Source of the DNA: Kappaphycus alvarezii
Taxonomy: Eukaryota > Rhodophyta > Florideophyceae > Gigartinales > Solieriaceae
Direction of reading: 5' to 3'
Assembly: GCA_002205965.3 (NCBI GenBank)
Contig: NADL03000079.1
Span: 62,001-126,000 of the forward strand
DNA: 64,000 nt
Below, piece after piece: positions 31,801 through 43,990 of this stretch (within the stretch, counting starts at the first letter, position 1; every line of letters begins with the position of its first letter). A program made the position numbers and the translations under genes. The notes beneath the pieces were generated by a model that saw only the letters and a list, made by a program, of their open reading frames with translations, searched no databases and was not told the origin of the DNA.

Positions 31801-33740
31801 ACGGTTGCAAATGAACGTGGTAAAACAATTCAAGCATCAATCAATGATATGCGCTACGCGGTTAACTCCGATAATGTCCTCAATAATGCTGTCCAAGAAG
31901 AAATTGACACTTGCGATGACATACTTACAGACTTGGTTGACGATCTACCTGACAACACTAGTTCTACTTCTGAGAGCTCTATGACAACCCCGCTCTCAGG
32001 TGACGTAGACCTCAGTAACATCAAAGAAACTACCCTAACTGCAGCATCAGTTCCTCAGAACGTCAGTTTGGCCAATGTAGAACAATTACTTCTTATTCCC
32101 AACAGCCCCGAGCCTCGCCCTTCTTATATATCTTCTGGCATTTTTGAGCTTCTTCCGCACCAAGAACTGACCAGCTGTGAACAGCAAGACCTCGATCAGT
32201 AATACGAACACTTTCAGTCTAAGGAATTACTCCTTCATCAGGACCAAGGACTACCACCAGATGTTCTACAGAATGCATATGATATTGAAGAACGTTCATT
32301 TTTGGCTACCTGTCGAAAGATCCATGTATCACGAGTTCCACCTGACGCCAATGTTACATCTATTCATGTCCTGTATAAGGTCAAAGATCTTGATAACATT
32401 ACCCGCATGTGAAAAGCACGCATTAAACCCATGGTAATCATGACCATGACCGCCAAAATCTTAAAACCGACTCCTGCTCATGTCCCCCATTGGAACTTCG
32501 AGTCGTCCACTCCATTCCTGTGCTTTGTGGTTGTTTTTAAGCAAGATGATATTGCCAGTGCGTTCCTTCAGAGCTGCCGTGCTGTCTGTGATGTATATCT
32601 CGCCCCCCGTGAATGTTTCGGCCGCACATTTTATTGTTTATTGGAAACGGCTTCCTATGGGCTTGCAAATGTCAATACGAAACGGCAGTTACATTCTGAT
32701 CACACTCTCTTCAATATGGGCTTAACAACTGTTGTTTACACTCCTCAACTGTTTTATCTTTCCGTGCGGGGAATTTGTTGTTGCTAAAGTAGTGGATGAT
32801 ATCCTGCTTTGTGGACCTGAAGACATACGTAATCAGTTTATTTAACGCCTTTCTGGTGTATACAAAGTCGGAGCAATCGCTCACCTAACTGGAACTTTAA
32901 GCTCTTTGGAATTACCATTCGACAAGATTTTGATGCAGTAATTACTGTGACTGACAGTGACAAACTGAAGCAAATAGAACGTACACCCCTCACCCGCCGA
33001 CCGGCGTAAGCAGATTGAAAGTAAGCTGACGCCACTTGAAAAACACGAATACATGTCCGTCAATGGCTCGTTAAGTTGTTTGGGCTCTGTCATCAGCCCA
33101 TTTGCAAGTTTCGCACCAAGCCTCTTCAGCAGACGAAGTCCATGCCGACTATTCGAGACCTTACCTATCAGACCAACCTGCTTCGTGAAGTCAAGCGTGT
33201 GGGGACTACCTCGTCATTCTGTAAACCTAAGGTCAAAGGTGACTTTGAGATATCAGCATTTGTTTTTGCAGATGCTGTGCGCCCATTTGAGAATGGACAG
33301 CTGGGAAGTATTGCTGGTCTGCTGATCGGAATCTTTGCTAAGGGTTCAGTATTTCATGCGCTGTACCGGTCTTCGCACATTTCAAAACGACCTGTGAAGT
33401 CCATCGCATCAGCCGAAGTCCTCGCAGCAGGCTGTGCGATGGATGAAGATAGCATTATCGCTACCACATGCGCAAAGTTGCTTGAAATTCTCGTACACCT
33501 TAACGTCGCCATTGATTCGAAGGACTTATTCTTTTCCATGTCTACCTGCAGAACTCCTAAAGACAAATAAATACGCGACGGTCTGCAGCTACTACGTCAT
33601 TCCTTTGAGACTCATCAACTCAATCGTCATTTCAGGATTCCTGGTTCTATAACCTCGCCGACCCTCGAAGACTCTTCATCTAATTCTTTTTTGATTGTAT
33701 GTACATTATTGATTGCCAGAGCAGGCTTTGGAACGGCTGG
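28890..33740 (+). mobile_element. Copia element, half-tRNA-primed family, coding-defective
   Basis: The probable 5' LTR (about 28,890-29,497, weakly similar to the family) is followed directly by the PBS GTTATGGGCCCAG. Then gag (29,740-30,180), an expanded zinc knuckle CEACGERGHGAKYKVC (C-x2-C-x4-H-x6-C), the protease-like motif LVDDGAPYSGMG (30,452), the integrase zinc domain VHCHVCGHS (about 30,945), integrase SIQGDQAFAATEF...AIESKH (31,290-31,410), an acidic linker, RT with KVVDDILLCG (32,789), and RNase H FADAVRPFENG...SIASAEVLAAGC (33,270-33,430). Order and IN-before-RT mark it as copia. Multiple stops and frameshifts. No 3' LTR found after 33,740. Confidence 0.82.
29498..29510 (+). other. 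Copia primer-binding site (half-tRNA iMet type)
   Basis: GTTATGGGCCCAG immediately after the LTR end. It is complementary to the anticodon stem-loop of eukaryotic initiator tRNA, not to a tRNA 3' end. Confidence 0.85.
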
Positions 33741-35323
33741 GTCCTACTACCGCCAGAGGTATACACTACCGGCAATCTAAGGTCAAAGAAATGAATGGAC
33801 TCATCTCTTGATGCAGTCGTCAGAGTGAAATCATTTCCCTGTTCAGAGCGAATAGATTTTATGCTTCCTTCCGTTCGCTACTTTGACACTTGAGATGGGG
33901 TACATAGAGGCGGTATCAAAAATACCACTATCCCATCACCCGACGCTGTGGCCACCTGAGTATCATTCCTTAGGAAAATTCCACCGAAGATGGCTTGCTG
34001 TGAGCCCCGAACCTTGCAATTGGGAAGCAACTGGGAGGTCCCCATTCATCTAGTCCCGAAGACTGCGTGTTGTATTTAGCGCAGTAACCACGCCGTCTTT
34101 ATCGGTAACAAGGGGTGCGTGACAGGACTTGAGGGAACTGGAAAAAGCCAGAGAGAAGGGTTGAAAGAAGAGATGGGCACCCGTAGAGCTTATATTCCTT
34201 ACGAAGTATTCATCTTCGTATTTTGTGCTTAAACCTGCAAGAAAAAAGAAAGCCTTGGAGCTGAATGATCGGCCGTAGTTTCAAAGGAATGGTTTCAAAG
34301 GAATGTTTAAAAAGGGATAAAAGTCAGTTGAGCCAATTTGAAATATGTTCCTGATGCGTTAGCTAATCATTATTCACGTCGGACATGCAAGATACGGACA
34401 CGGCAATGTGTTCGCGGTGAGTTTCACTTTTCTGGAAGTGATAACTTACATCGATAGGGTTGACCTAGCTCGCGTGCTTGGAACGCCTTGAAGAACTAAC
34501 GGGGCCTAGTGAGACCACAGTTGATGAAATAGGGAAGCGGCATAGCGAAAATCAACGAGAATACAGTGAATAACGGATGAGACTGCAGGGGAGCGAGACT
34601 TCTAGGAAGGGAGACAGAGGATTCTGATGTTGTAAGTTTAGACAGCGACAGAAGAAGAAAATGAGGAATCAAGAAGCAGTTGTTGTACATGTGAATAGCG
34701 TCGGAGTTACGAGCTTCAGTTTCTTATATCAGTTGCGACGGCAGCGGTATTCGGGAGTTCCAGGGTTGGACGAAATGACAATAAGCTGCATCCCACCGGA
34801 GGTGTTGGGACGGAAAGAAAAATTCAAAGCTCATAGTATTAAAAAAAGCGGTATCTCAGAGTGTTTCTAAACCGTTTTCATACTGTAGGAAATATGCATT
34901 GCAGGATTTGGGAGGGCTGTGAAACGGGAGAATTACCGGGGAGAATATCTTTAGTAGGTAGAGAAGCACTCGTGTGTGGAGGGCGTCAATCGAATTCAAA
35001 CTACTAAAGGGGACCAATTTCGAGAACCTGACGGGCTAATATTCGTTGTAAGCAGAAGACAAATCGCGTAGACAAGTTGCGGTTCTCCTGGTGAGGGTGG
35101 GTGTTACGAAGTACTGCGCCATGGGTGGTGAGTTCTGGAGGTAGGCTATCTCATGGTAACCTAGCTTCCCGTGAGCATGACCCCCTCGGCGTTTTACAAT
35201 ATCTAGATTCTTGTTAATCCCCTCCGCCTAATCCGCAATCCGAAGATGCACTAGAGGACGTAGTGTACAATATATGTGCAGATTAGTACCGGATGACGTG
35301 CTGCTGACACATTGTTCAATAAA
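33741..35323. other. Gap without a recognised gene
   Basis: Short open frames only, none with a domain I recognise. I looked for the missing 3' LTR of the upstream copia element and did not find it. Confidence 0.4.
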
Positions 35324-35372
35324 GGGGAAAGGTTTGGGTGTTTTACTCTTGGAAGACATATCCGATCTATCT
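35324..35372 (-). mobile_element. 49-bp LINE tail (A2) with 9-bp TSD
   Basis: Matches the last ~49 bases of the A2 tail (GGTTTGGGTGTTTTACTCTT onward on +). Flanked by TTCAATAAA at 35,315-35,323 and 35,373-35,381. A severely 5'-truncated insertion. Confidence 0.9.
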
Positions 35373-35381
35373 TTCAATAAA

Positions 35382-36096
35382 TTCCTTTGCGTCATTTACC
35401 TGTACTCCGATTTCATGTTAACAAGGGAGATGCAATTTTAATCGGGGCAAAGATGGGGTAGTTTGCATCTTCTGGCACTTCTAGCGAGGGGAATCGAAAC
35501 GGAATTCCACATTAATCTGTTTTTGACAGTTTATAAATCGCAAGGGGAGATGAGAAACGTGCCATACCTGAGCTTTTTTATGGACATCTAAATAATTCTG
35601 ACCTAGTCCTCGGATTTGCCTTGCTAGGAAAGGATAACTATTGCATACTCTTCCGCTCGCCCACGACTAGATTCATTGTCTCTCGTGTTCTGGAGTTAGT
35701 CAATGCTCAGCTCGGGAAACTTCATCTTTCCTTCTTACCAACCACATCAACTGCCAGTATCGATGATAGTGGTTCAATTAAACCGAAAGCCATCGCATGA
35801 GAATTGTCGTACTGTTTGAGGTCGACGCGAGTGCGCGATCAGAGGCGCCCCTGCGGACATTTCTCCCGAGGCCCATCACACACAGTGACTCATATCGGTC
35901 AGTCACGCGAGCTACCGACGGTACCAACGCGTGAGAAACGCCCGAATTCTAGCGAAAACACCGCAGTACATCCCACAGGTCAGGTGCTTTGATCAGTGCG
36001 GACAAGGGACCCAATGCACACGCCTGCTTGGCAGCGTAAGTATTGCAGGGACATACCGAGCATGCACGCGGCATTATCGCTCGCTCTGTACAGGGG
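35382..36096. other. Gap without a recognised gene
   Basis: No domain recognised in any frame; small open frames only. Confidence 0.4.
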
Positions 36097-36108
36097 CCCT
36101 GGCTACAG

Positions 36109-36231
36109 GGGGGGGAACGTTTGGGTGTTTTACTCTTGGAAGGTATATCCGATCTATTCCATGGTTTTCCAGACAACCACAATCGACTCAAAAAGGGTAT
36201 ACCGACACCGTAATGGGGAAGGAACTACGCT
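36109..36231 (-). mobile_element. 123-bp LINE tail (A2) with 12-bp TSD
   Basis: Flanked by CCCTGGCTACAG at 36,097-36,108 and 36,232-36,243. The insert reads, on -, GCGTAGTTCC ... GTTTTCCAGAC-complement ... AACGTTCCCCCCC, the complete A2 3' UTR without coding sequence. This copy defines both ends of the tail and shows it moves by target-primed reverse transcription. Confidence 0.92.
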
Positions 36232-36243
36232 CCCTGGCTACAG

Positions 36244-37869
36244 TGAGTGCCTCTTACAGTGCCCAAATACCAGGCGCCGGCTGTACTGTAAAGTGTCTGA
36301 TCAACGATGCCCGACAGAGACACTGCGTAACATATCCAAGCCGCCGCCGGTTGCACAGCGTGAGCGGGAGTTAAATGAATGGCAACTTGCTGAGGGCAGA
36401 ATCGAGGAGCTCACACAGCGTAATTGCCTATCCGGATCTTTCATCTTTGGCTTCCTCCCTGGACTTCGACCACCTTCTCCTTATCATTACTGTCCCGCGA
36501 TCAAGCACAACTCATCCCCCATACGGACTTCTATTTACCCACAACACGGCTATTTGTTACACAAAAACCTAGTAATTCAACGGGAGCAATTTCCTTTCCT
36601 TCAAGACCAGACCTTCTGATGCTATGGAAAAGGAGTCACTTCTTGTTTCTGCCATTTCCCTTCTCCTCGAATAAGTTTCCATCTCCGTCAATGGGTGATG
36701 TTGTGCCAAGACCCTGGAACAGTTTATTGTGCATGATAATAGTCCATTAGACCTGGAAGGTGTCATGGACTCTGAAGTTTTCTTGAGTAAAGATGATACG
36801 CTAGCTGAATATTTAGAGCATATGGTTTAAGTACTGGTTAAGGGCGCACATTATAGTCAGTTCGTTGTCATTCAAAGACTCCCTGTTAGCATTGAATCTA
36901 TATGTGGAAGATACTGTCTAGTTCAGGAAAGCGATTGTCTTCAGTGTCGTTATGGTTGGATTTTTAGGTGTTACAATGCCACTGGATCATTATTTCGCAT
37001 TCCATGCATATAAAAATTCTTTTAGTCACAAATTTTCAGCATGTAGTCCGGGCCAGAGAGAGGGGAGTTCGGAAACGCTAAATGTTGTGCAATCGATGTT
37101 TGCGAAAACCTCTTGAAAATTGTGAGCATTTTGGCCTCCGGCAAAACACAATCTGCTTTCCCCTCTTTTCTCTCCTGTGTGCTCATCCAATTTGGGCCGA
37201 GAAGCACTAATCATCGCGGTCATTTGCTGTAAGTGAAACGATGCAAGGAATTGCTGCCGGTTTTCTTATAAAAATGGGGAATGTTTGGGTTGTAAGTAGG
37301 GTCTACCTGAATGGGTATGTTTGGTTGGTTTACTGCGAGTGGAACATAGGGTGAAATTGCTATAAGCCTATGCAGTATGGCAGGACCTCGCGAAAGCCAC
37401 TGAATGCATGTAATCGCTGCACCTCGGTATTTCCATCAGCATTCCATAGAGAGGGCTGACTAGTAGGTCGAGCATATCCTGGTGCACGACATGCTAACAT
37501 TGGACTGGGAAATGCTCTCAAATTGTGCAGTCGATGTGATTATTGAAAATTTTCGCAAACACTGGAAACTTCCATAATGTCCAATGCAGCCTGTCTGCTA
37601 GGGGGCCTTGGGTCGGCTTTTTAGGATAATTTCAGAGGTGCTACTGGGCACCCTGTAGGATATTCCGGGTCACAACCGACCATATGTTTAAATATTAAAT
37701 CACCCCACATTTCCCCTAGAAACCTATTAGTTTTGAATTCCACATCGAACGAAGTCATGAAAATTGTGGAACTATATTTTATCAGAGACATACACTTTTT
37801 TTATTTATTGCAAATTGATTTGGTTCTTTAATTTTTGAAAAGTGCGGTTCGGCTATCCCAAGGTGTTTG
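36244..37869. other. Gap without a recognised gene
   Basis: An open frame continues to 36,619 on + but has no known domain. The remainder is AT-leaning, with only short frames. Confidence 0.4.
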
Positions 37870-38312
37870 TTAGACATGCTCAGGATAATGGGTAATGTGA
37901 GTCATGTGCCTCAATGGCTGGCTCGAAGCCTGTCAGCATCCATGATGCATTGGACATCACTGCTGCTGCCGCATGCCTCTGCGTTAAAACCGCTCTAACC
38001 GTCCCGTATGTCTCCATTGCCCTAACAGCCACGTTCCACGCTACGTCGGTTAGCACTGCGTAGGCGTCTGGGTGCCAGCCCCCGAAGGTGGATATAGGGA
38101 TGGGCACGGGTTTGCTTCGTGCGTTGGTCGCGATAAAAGATTCATATCTTCTATGTTTTGCAGCCTTTGCCGCGTTGAGGGATGTGAGCGGGTTGAAGGC
38201 ACTCTCCTGTTGGATGGCGCGAGTGGGTTGAAAAAAGTGACATCCAAGAAACCCGTGCCTCCAGTGCTTCCCATTACCCTGATGTCTGGCCTTGTACGTT
38301 GAAGGCTACTCA
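37870..38312 (-). mobile_element. LINE-A 3' coding fragment
   Basis: On - : TGFLDVTFFNPLAPSNRRV, then PIPISTFGGWHPDAYAVL, TDVAWNVAVRAMETYGTVR, RHAAAAVMSNASWMLTGFEP. One frameshift (near 38,190) separates the first part. It is the best-preserved copy of the C-terminal domain in the window. No tail of either type follows, so the 3' end is lost. Confidence 0.88.
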
Positions 38313-38314
38313 TT

Positions 38315-40880
38315 TATTGTGAATCATCGAAAAATAATTTTCTCTATCTTCACTTGTCCATATTTTAAGCCGTATTGCAAGTGAAGCAATTTTGTGTCTG
38401 TGAGCTATTTTTAAAGTTCTTCAATTATAATAACTGGGATTATATCACCCTCGAATTATTTAGATAAACTATCACCTGGAGAACTATTCTGTAATTAATA
38501 ATGAGCATTAATTTGGTGTAATAGAATTATACTACTATTGGAAGCACATTTGTAGTTTTCCTACTCTGATCTGCAGCGTAAACATTCTTAGGATATTAGA
38601 AACATTTAGCAAGCATCGATCCATCGAACTATCACTGTCGATCAGCTATCAATAGATATTTGTTTTCTTTTCATTACTATTCTTAGTCGTAGTTAGGTGA
38701 TTTTATTGTTGATTTTATTTGAATTTTCTATTTCGTATCTATGCATTTCATTCAATTTCTCCATTCATTGGCCCAGATCTTATTCATATTCTTTCAAGGC
38801 TGAATTTTTCTCGGATACCTAGGTAGCCCCATAGAGGTATGCTAAATATCATCAAGAAACTTATTTTGATGGTGTTCAAAATATGGAAATCTGCCCATGA
38901 TTTACTGTATATATTAAATTCTAATAAGCTTACTTAGGCGGTACAAGTTTTAGTTCTTCAGGCACAATTACAAGTAAGGGCTCATGGAGATATTAAGAAA
39001 GTGTCATACGTTTCTATAAAAATTCAGTCCAACCATGGTAAATTTGAGATTGCTAACGCTACTTATAGGAAGGATTCTCTATCATCAATTTCAAATATAT
39101 TCGAAAAAAATTATCAAGATGTATTAAACACTACTCAAAGCGGTGATGATCTTTTCAAATTTTAAATCCACGGTCTGATGGAAAATTTTGCATATTACAT
39201 TCTTTTACTGGTTTTTCGAGTCAACGTAAAGCACTGGTAAATTTTTTGCCGGTGAAAAATTAGGGAAATTATTATAATCAGCGCTTATTTATCCTGGCTG
39301 CAGTTTCTTCAAATTATAATGAAGAAACGTATGAGAAGAAAGAGAAATATCTCGAACTAATTATATGTTCGAAAATATCATCAGTTAGTTGACCACCTGA
39401 TAAACCTCAAAACGCAACCAAACTCCATAAAAAAAGTTGCAAAAACATATGTCATCAGATCAATCAGAAATTCCATGTGAAAAAACTACGCTGAAAAATA
39501 TCATGCACAAACTACCCCCGAAGAAATTGCTGCACCGAGAGTAAAATCAGCTCGTGGCCGAAGTACAGAGATCTGAATTGGGCTTACAAAAAAAGATAAA
39601 TGAAGGGTTGGTAATTATTTTAATGGTTCTCCATATAAAAAAGAAAATAGGTGTAATTTAAACACAAAAGGGAACCCCGTTCCGAGCCATTTCACATGGC
39701 TAGAAAAGTACTTGATTACGCATCCAACGAATTATATCTAGGTCCATTGCTTGGCAATGGAGCACCATACAGTAGGATGGGTATTGTTGAGCTAAAACTC
39801 TTTATAAATATATTATCCCCCATTTGGACAGAACTCGGAGTGATCTATCTGATTCCGTATGAGATAAATCCTTCTGACAATATGGAATGGTGCCCATTCA
39901 AGTTAAAAGGGAAAAAAGGCTCGGTTCTTTTTTTATTTATATGATTTTTCTGACAATGAGAATGAAGTTTAAATCTGGCATCTATTAATTATTGGATCAT
40001 CACGATGAGTTATTTGAAGAAATGGTGTATGAATATCCAATATTACTTGTTTGAAGGACTATCGTATGGAATTTATGTCAACCTAAATTGCAGCGATCCC
40101 ATTACAGTGGTCGATCATGCTCACCATTGTTAAATACTAGTTAAGGAATATATGAAATGCCCTGATGGATTTTTACACTCATTTGTATCTGCAATTTGGT
40201 CCAATAATATCAATACACCGAAACAATACTTGGGCTGAGAAAAACCAAATAATCAATAACTTCTACAGAAATTTATGTGTTCAATCAAAATATGAGGACA
40301 TATAAACTATAATTACAAAGCATTTCTGCATGGGACCATGAATTCAATAAAATATTTATAAAAATGTTTATTCATGCCAAATTTGTAATATCTCCATGAA
40401 ATCTCCTCATCCTTGAGCAGTAACCATAAGTAAAATATCTCGTGGTTTTAAGGAAATGGTGTGTGGATCATTTTTTTGTGAAAAATTTAGGCCTTTCTCA
40501 CTTTATGAACTCATTTACCAGGTTTTCTGTTGGAAAAATATTATCTTCCTTGAACTGGAAGATTGTATTAGTTCGTTCGAAAATCTATGGATAACGCTAT
40601 TTTTAGCCCCTTGAAATATTATAGGAGATAAATTATTCGAAAATGACATTTTAAAATTTATCTTTAAAACGAAGAGGCTTTCTTTGCCATATTGGCTCCC
40701 GCAGACATAAAAAAAAATCAAATGAGCCGAAATTTAAAATTATAATGCGCTTCTACAAGTAAATCCGTGCCTGCTGCTCAAATGTTTCAGATATCTAATG
40801 ATTTGTATGGTAATGATATTGGTTCTTCTCACGAACTTGCTACTGGCCACATTATGCGTTCAGGGCAACCTAATTGACCT
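38315..40880 (+). mobile_element. Third copia copy of the half-tRNA family, highly eroded
   Basis: A degenerate LTR (38,315-38,765; GTGAATCATCGAAAAATAAT matches the family LTR) is followed by a decayed PBS (TTGGCCCAG, 38,768), gag text ETYFDGVQNMEI matching EKYFDAVQNGN of the - strand element, the protease-like GNGAPYSRMGIVELK (39,752), the integrase zinc region WAEKNQIINNFYRNLCVQSK (about 40,240) with SRGFKEMVC, and FQISNDLYGNDIGSSHELAT (about 40,785). RT is absent. AT-rich through many point changes; older than the other two copies. Confidence 0.78.
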
Positions 40881-43145
40881 AGTCAAACGGAAAAGGGGAA
40901 ATCTGAGATATAAAAAGGATGGAAACGGCTCACACAATTATGCAGAACATAGTTATGGTACCCGGATATGAAAATCTTTGCGTAGCGGCGATGCACATTC
41001 CTAACTCTATAAGAAATAGTGTGTTCTCTGGTGCGTGCATGTTACTTCAAAAACATCACTTGAGTAATTACTCGAAAACGACTTACGATCTACCTTCTAC
41101 GCAATTTGGGGCAAAGGTTTCTTTTGGATATATCCACACACAGAGAGACATACAGGGGATTTTCAAAGCCGCAAAGGAAGGAATATTTTTGTTATATCAT
41201 TACGGAAACAGCTGCAATGTCTACCCATCTAGGAATCTCAATGTATTTGTGTCTTTTGATGTGAATAAATTGAGAAATAACCCTTCCAACGACAAAAATA
41301 TTCCAAAACACTGTGCTGAAATCATGATATTGTAAATCTACTAGTCGTTTAGTCGATTTTGATGAATCGCAAATATCTTTACCCCTAAACTGGGTGAAAT
41401 AAGCTCGATTGAGTAAGAGAACAGTCCTGTTTCACAGGGTGAGGCCTTGGGAGCCATAAGTCCATGTAAAACCACATGCAGATACTTGGTGCTCTGCTGT
41501 GAAGTCTGAAAATATCTGAGCATAGTATTGTAGGGAGGGGCACCTGGTAGCATACACACTAAGCGTGTCGTTGATTACCAGACGGCTGGGCGGTAAAATA
41601 TAGCAGCGGTCAGGATTGTGTTCCGACAAAGATTGGATCGCCGAGTTGAAGCAAATCATCATTAATCATACGTAGGGCTCCTCATTGTTGCAAGATGTAA
41701 GTTCAGCCAGCTCGGTGAAGTTTAGGAAGAGAAAAGATCGACTGGCCGTCTTTAGTCACTCTAAATCATCCCTTCTTAGACTCTTTTTGCAAAGTTCTGG
41801 CCTGTGAGCATCTCCTTTACCGTTCCTTTCTTCAAATCGATCACTTTCCTGAATTTTCGTATTTGCTCAGATACACTAAATTATTGAAAAAACGCTAGGG
41901 AAACAGAGCTAAATTGACAATTTTTTTTCCTTTGCGGTTGTTATACAGTACTGCAGCGCTGCTATTCGCTTACGCAGTAGTCTTGCTTCGAGTTTGGCAT
42001 CCGGATTTCGGGATCGCTTCCCCGGAGCGCAGTGGGAAACCACAAATAGAGGTGTACGGACAAGAAAGGGATGTACATTGGTAGAGACTTAGGGGTAGAA
42101 ACTTTTATTCCAAATGGTTTGCTTTTTCAGGCGGAAATCAGGAGTTTGAAAGAGGTTAAACAACGCGGCAAGGCAGGTGTCTGCTACAATGAGCCAAGTC
42201 TCGAGCGTAGGGATGAGGAAGAGGTGTACAGATCCTTCGTACCAGGTTGGAGGTTTCTTCGTTTAAGAGATGGAGGGCTAGCTAGGTAGGGTAGACTAAG
42301 TACTAGACCTACTCCTAGACTTTTAACATAAAAACTGTAAAGGGATAAAACTACAAGGACTAGCGTGCACTGGCCTCTCATTGGCTGTGCTCAAACCCGT
42401 ATCCAAAAATAGGTTGAGATGCAGCACCATATGGGCTTTGGACATTGTCCACTCAACAACCACTTATAGTGGACACTCCACGCGTACAAGTGGTCATACC
42501 ACTCCATTAAAGTAGGCTGACTACAACAGTATAGTTATCGACCCACTGCCCAGCGCACCACCAGTACGCAATTGTGCTACAGCGTTTTGAAGGTCACCTT
42601 CCCTCTTCCCCCTCCAGCTCCTTCCCACAACTTGGCGTATGCGTAGAGTCTCATCTCCCCTTTTACTGACGGCAGAGCCCCGCCGTCGGCCCTAACCCTT
42701 TCCTCAACTTCCAATACCATATTTTTCTCCAAAATTTCCCCTTACTTAACGCTTTTCTCCCACTCCGCCAAAAGCGTGGACCTACCCCAGCTACAGTTCC
42801 CATTCCCGACTCGCCGAGTTCCCACCAATTTCCACGCCACGCACCAAGATTTATGGAACGTCTGATGATAAGCTGCTATCCTTCTACTAGGCAATATGAG
42901 GGGAAACCAGGATTCATTCTGCTTCTCGCTCATCCCTGATTCGTAATTCGCAACAACAAAGTTTTGAGGGGAAGCTAAAGATTTCAAGCGGTCAATTGTT
43001 TGGCTACACGTGGGCACCTGGATTCAAGCCTGGGTGCAATAACCGTACGGAGAGGGAGTTCTGAGTTGCATACCGGCGTATTGCTTGTTTTTCCGAGGAT
43101 TGGCCTATAGAACTGTAATAAGCCCAATCAGTCGGTATGGGATAG
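40881..43145. other. Long gap without a recognised gene
   Basis: A 138-codon open frame on + (40,919-41,335, beginning METAHTIMQNIVMVPGYENL) is the longest here; I do not recognise it and it could be chance. ATACAGTACTGCAG lies at 41,944. C/T-rich DNA runs from 42,590 to 42,760. Nothing else supported. Confidence 0.4.
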
Positions 43146-43262
43146 TGTTGGGTGCTTTTACTGTAGAAATTTGTATTGGATTTATCTTAGAGTTTTCCGG
43201 GCAATTACAGTAGACTCAAAATTTTGTGCCGCGGTTTTAATGGGGGACTGAACTGCGCTCCG
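43146..43262 (-). mobile_element. LINE tail (A2), diverged copy
   Basis: Aligns over its length with the 36,109-36,231 copy: GGGTGCTTTTACTGTAGAA, GGTTTTCC-type GAGTTTTCCGGGCAA, TAGACTCAAAA, and GGACTGAACTGCGCTCC at the 5' end. More diverged, no clear TSD. Confidence 0.7.
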
Positions 43263-43789
43263 ATAAACCCGAATTTATGCCCGCAATTAAGACGACCGCC
43301 TTTGATATTACGGCTTCAGCAGCGCGCTTTAGAAAGGGGCCAAAAAAATGATGCTGAACGCATTAAATTCCTCCTCTATGTAGTTGTTTCATTGCGGATT
43401 TGTACTTGAATAGCTGCCTCTATATTTGATAGTTTTAATATTAAGCTTTTGCAACCGAAGTACTCCTTATGTAGACAATTTTAACAGACGAATACGTAGC
43501 GCAGGGAACCTGACTGACTCGATTACAACAGTATCACTGGTGCTGTCACAGATGTGGTAGGAGGCAGTTCAATGGTAGTATTCAACGAAAATTCCTAATT
43601 TTCGTCCGCCCCGATCATTCGAATGACAACTGCATCAAAAAGTCTTCTAACCTGTGTGCAATGCTGCCTGATGGGTATTCATTTTAATTATTCTTAATAT
43701 TGAAACCTTTATTCGTCAAATTAAATATGGCGGGATGCGTGAGGAATAGATATCTTCGACAGTATAGCAAGTTGACATGAAAAAAATGC
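43263..43789. other. Gap without a recognised gene
   Basis: Only short frames; nothing recognised. Confidence 0.4.
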
Positions 43790-43990
43790 ATGTGGAGAAG
43801 CAACAAACTGATAGCATCCAAGTTCCTTTGCCCAATCACCCCGAAACCTTTCCATACTTTTCCATTACCCTCAAGGCCACGTTTCTTTCCACGTCATCTA
43901 GCACTGCACATGCATCCCGGTGCCCAACTTCCAAGAGTGGAGCTCGACACAGGCACAAGGCTACCTCTGGTAAGGCTGCGTCGGTTTAGG
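43790..43990 (-). mobile_element. LINE-A 3' coding fragment, short and decayed
   Basis: On - , text equivalent to ALCLCRAPLLEVGHRDACAV and then WKETWP/VMEKYGKV aligns with the STLGGWHPDAYAVL...NVAVRAMETYG region of the other copies, with frame changes. Confidence 0.65.

Noticed and set aside
36109-36231. A2 tail as an independent SINE or MITE
   Set aside because: The same sequence is joined to LINE-A coding ends at 47.1 and 59.9 kb, there are no terminal inverted repeats, and I saw no pol III A/B boxes.
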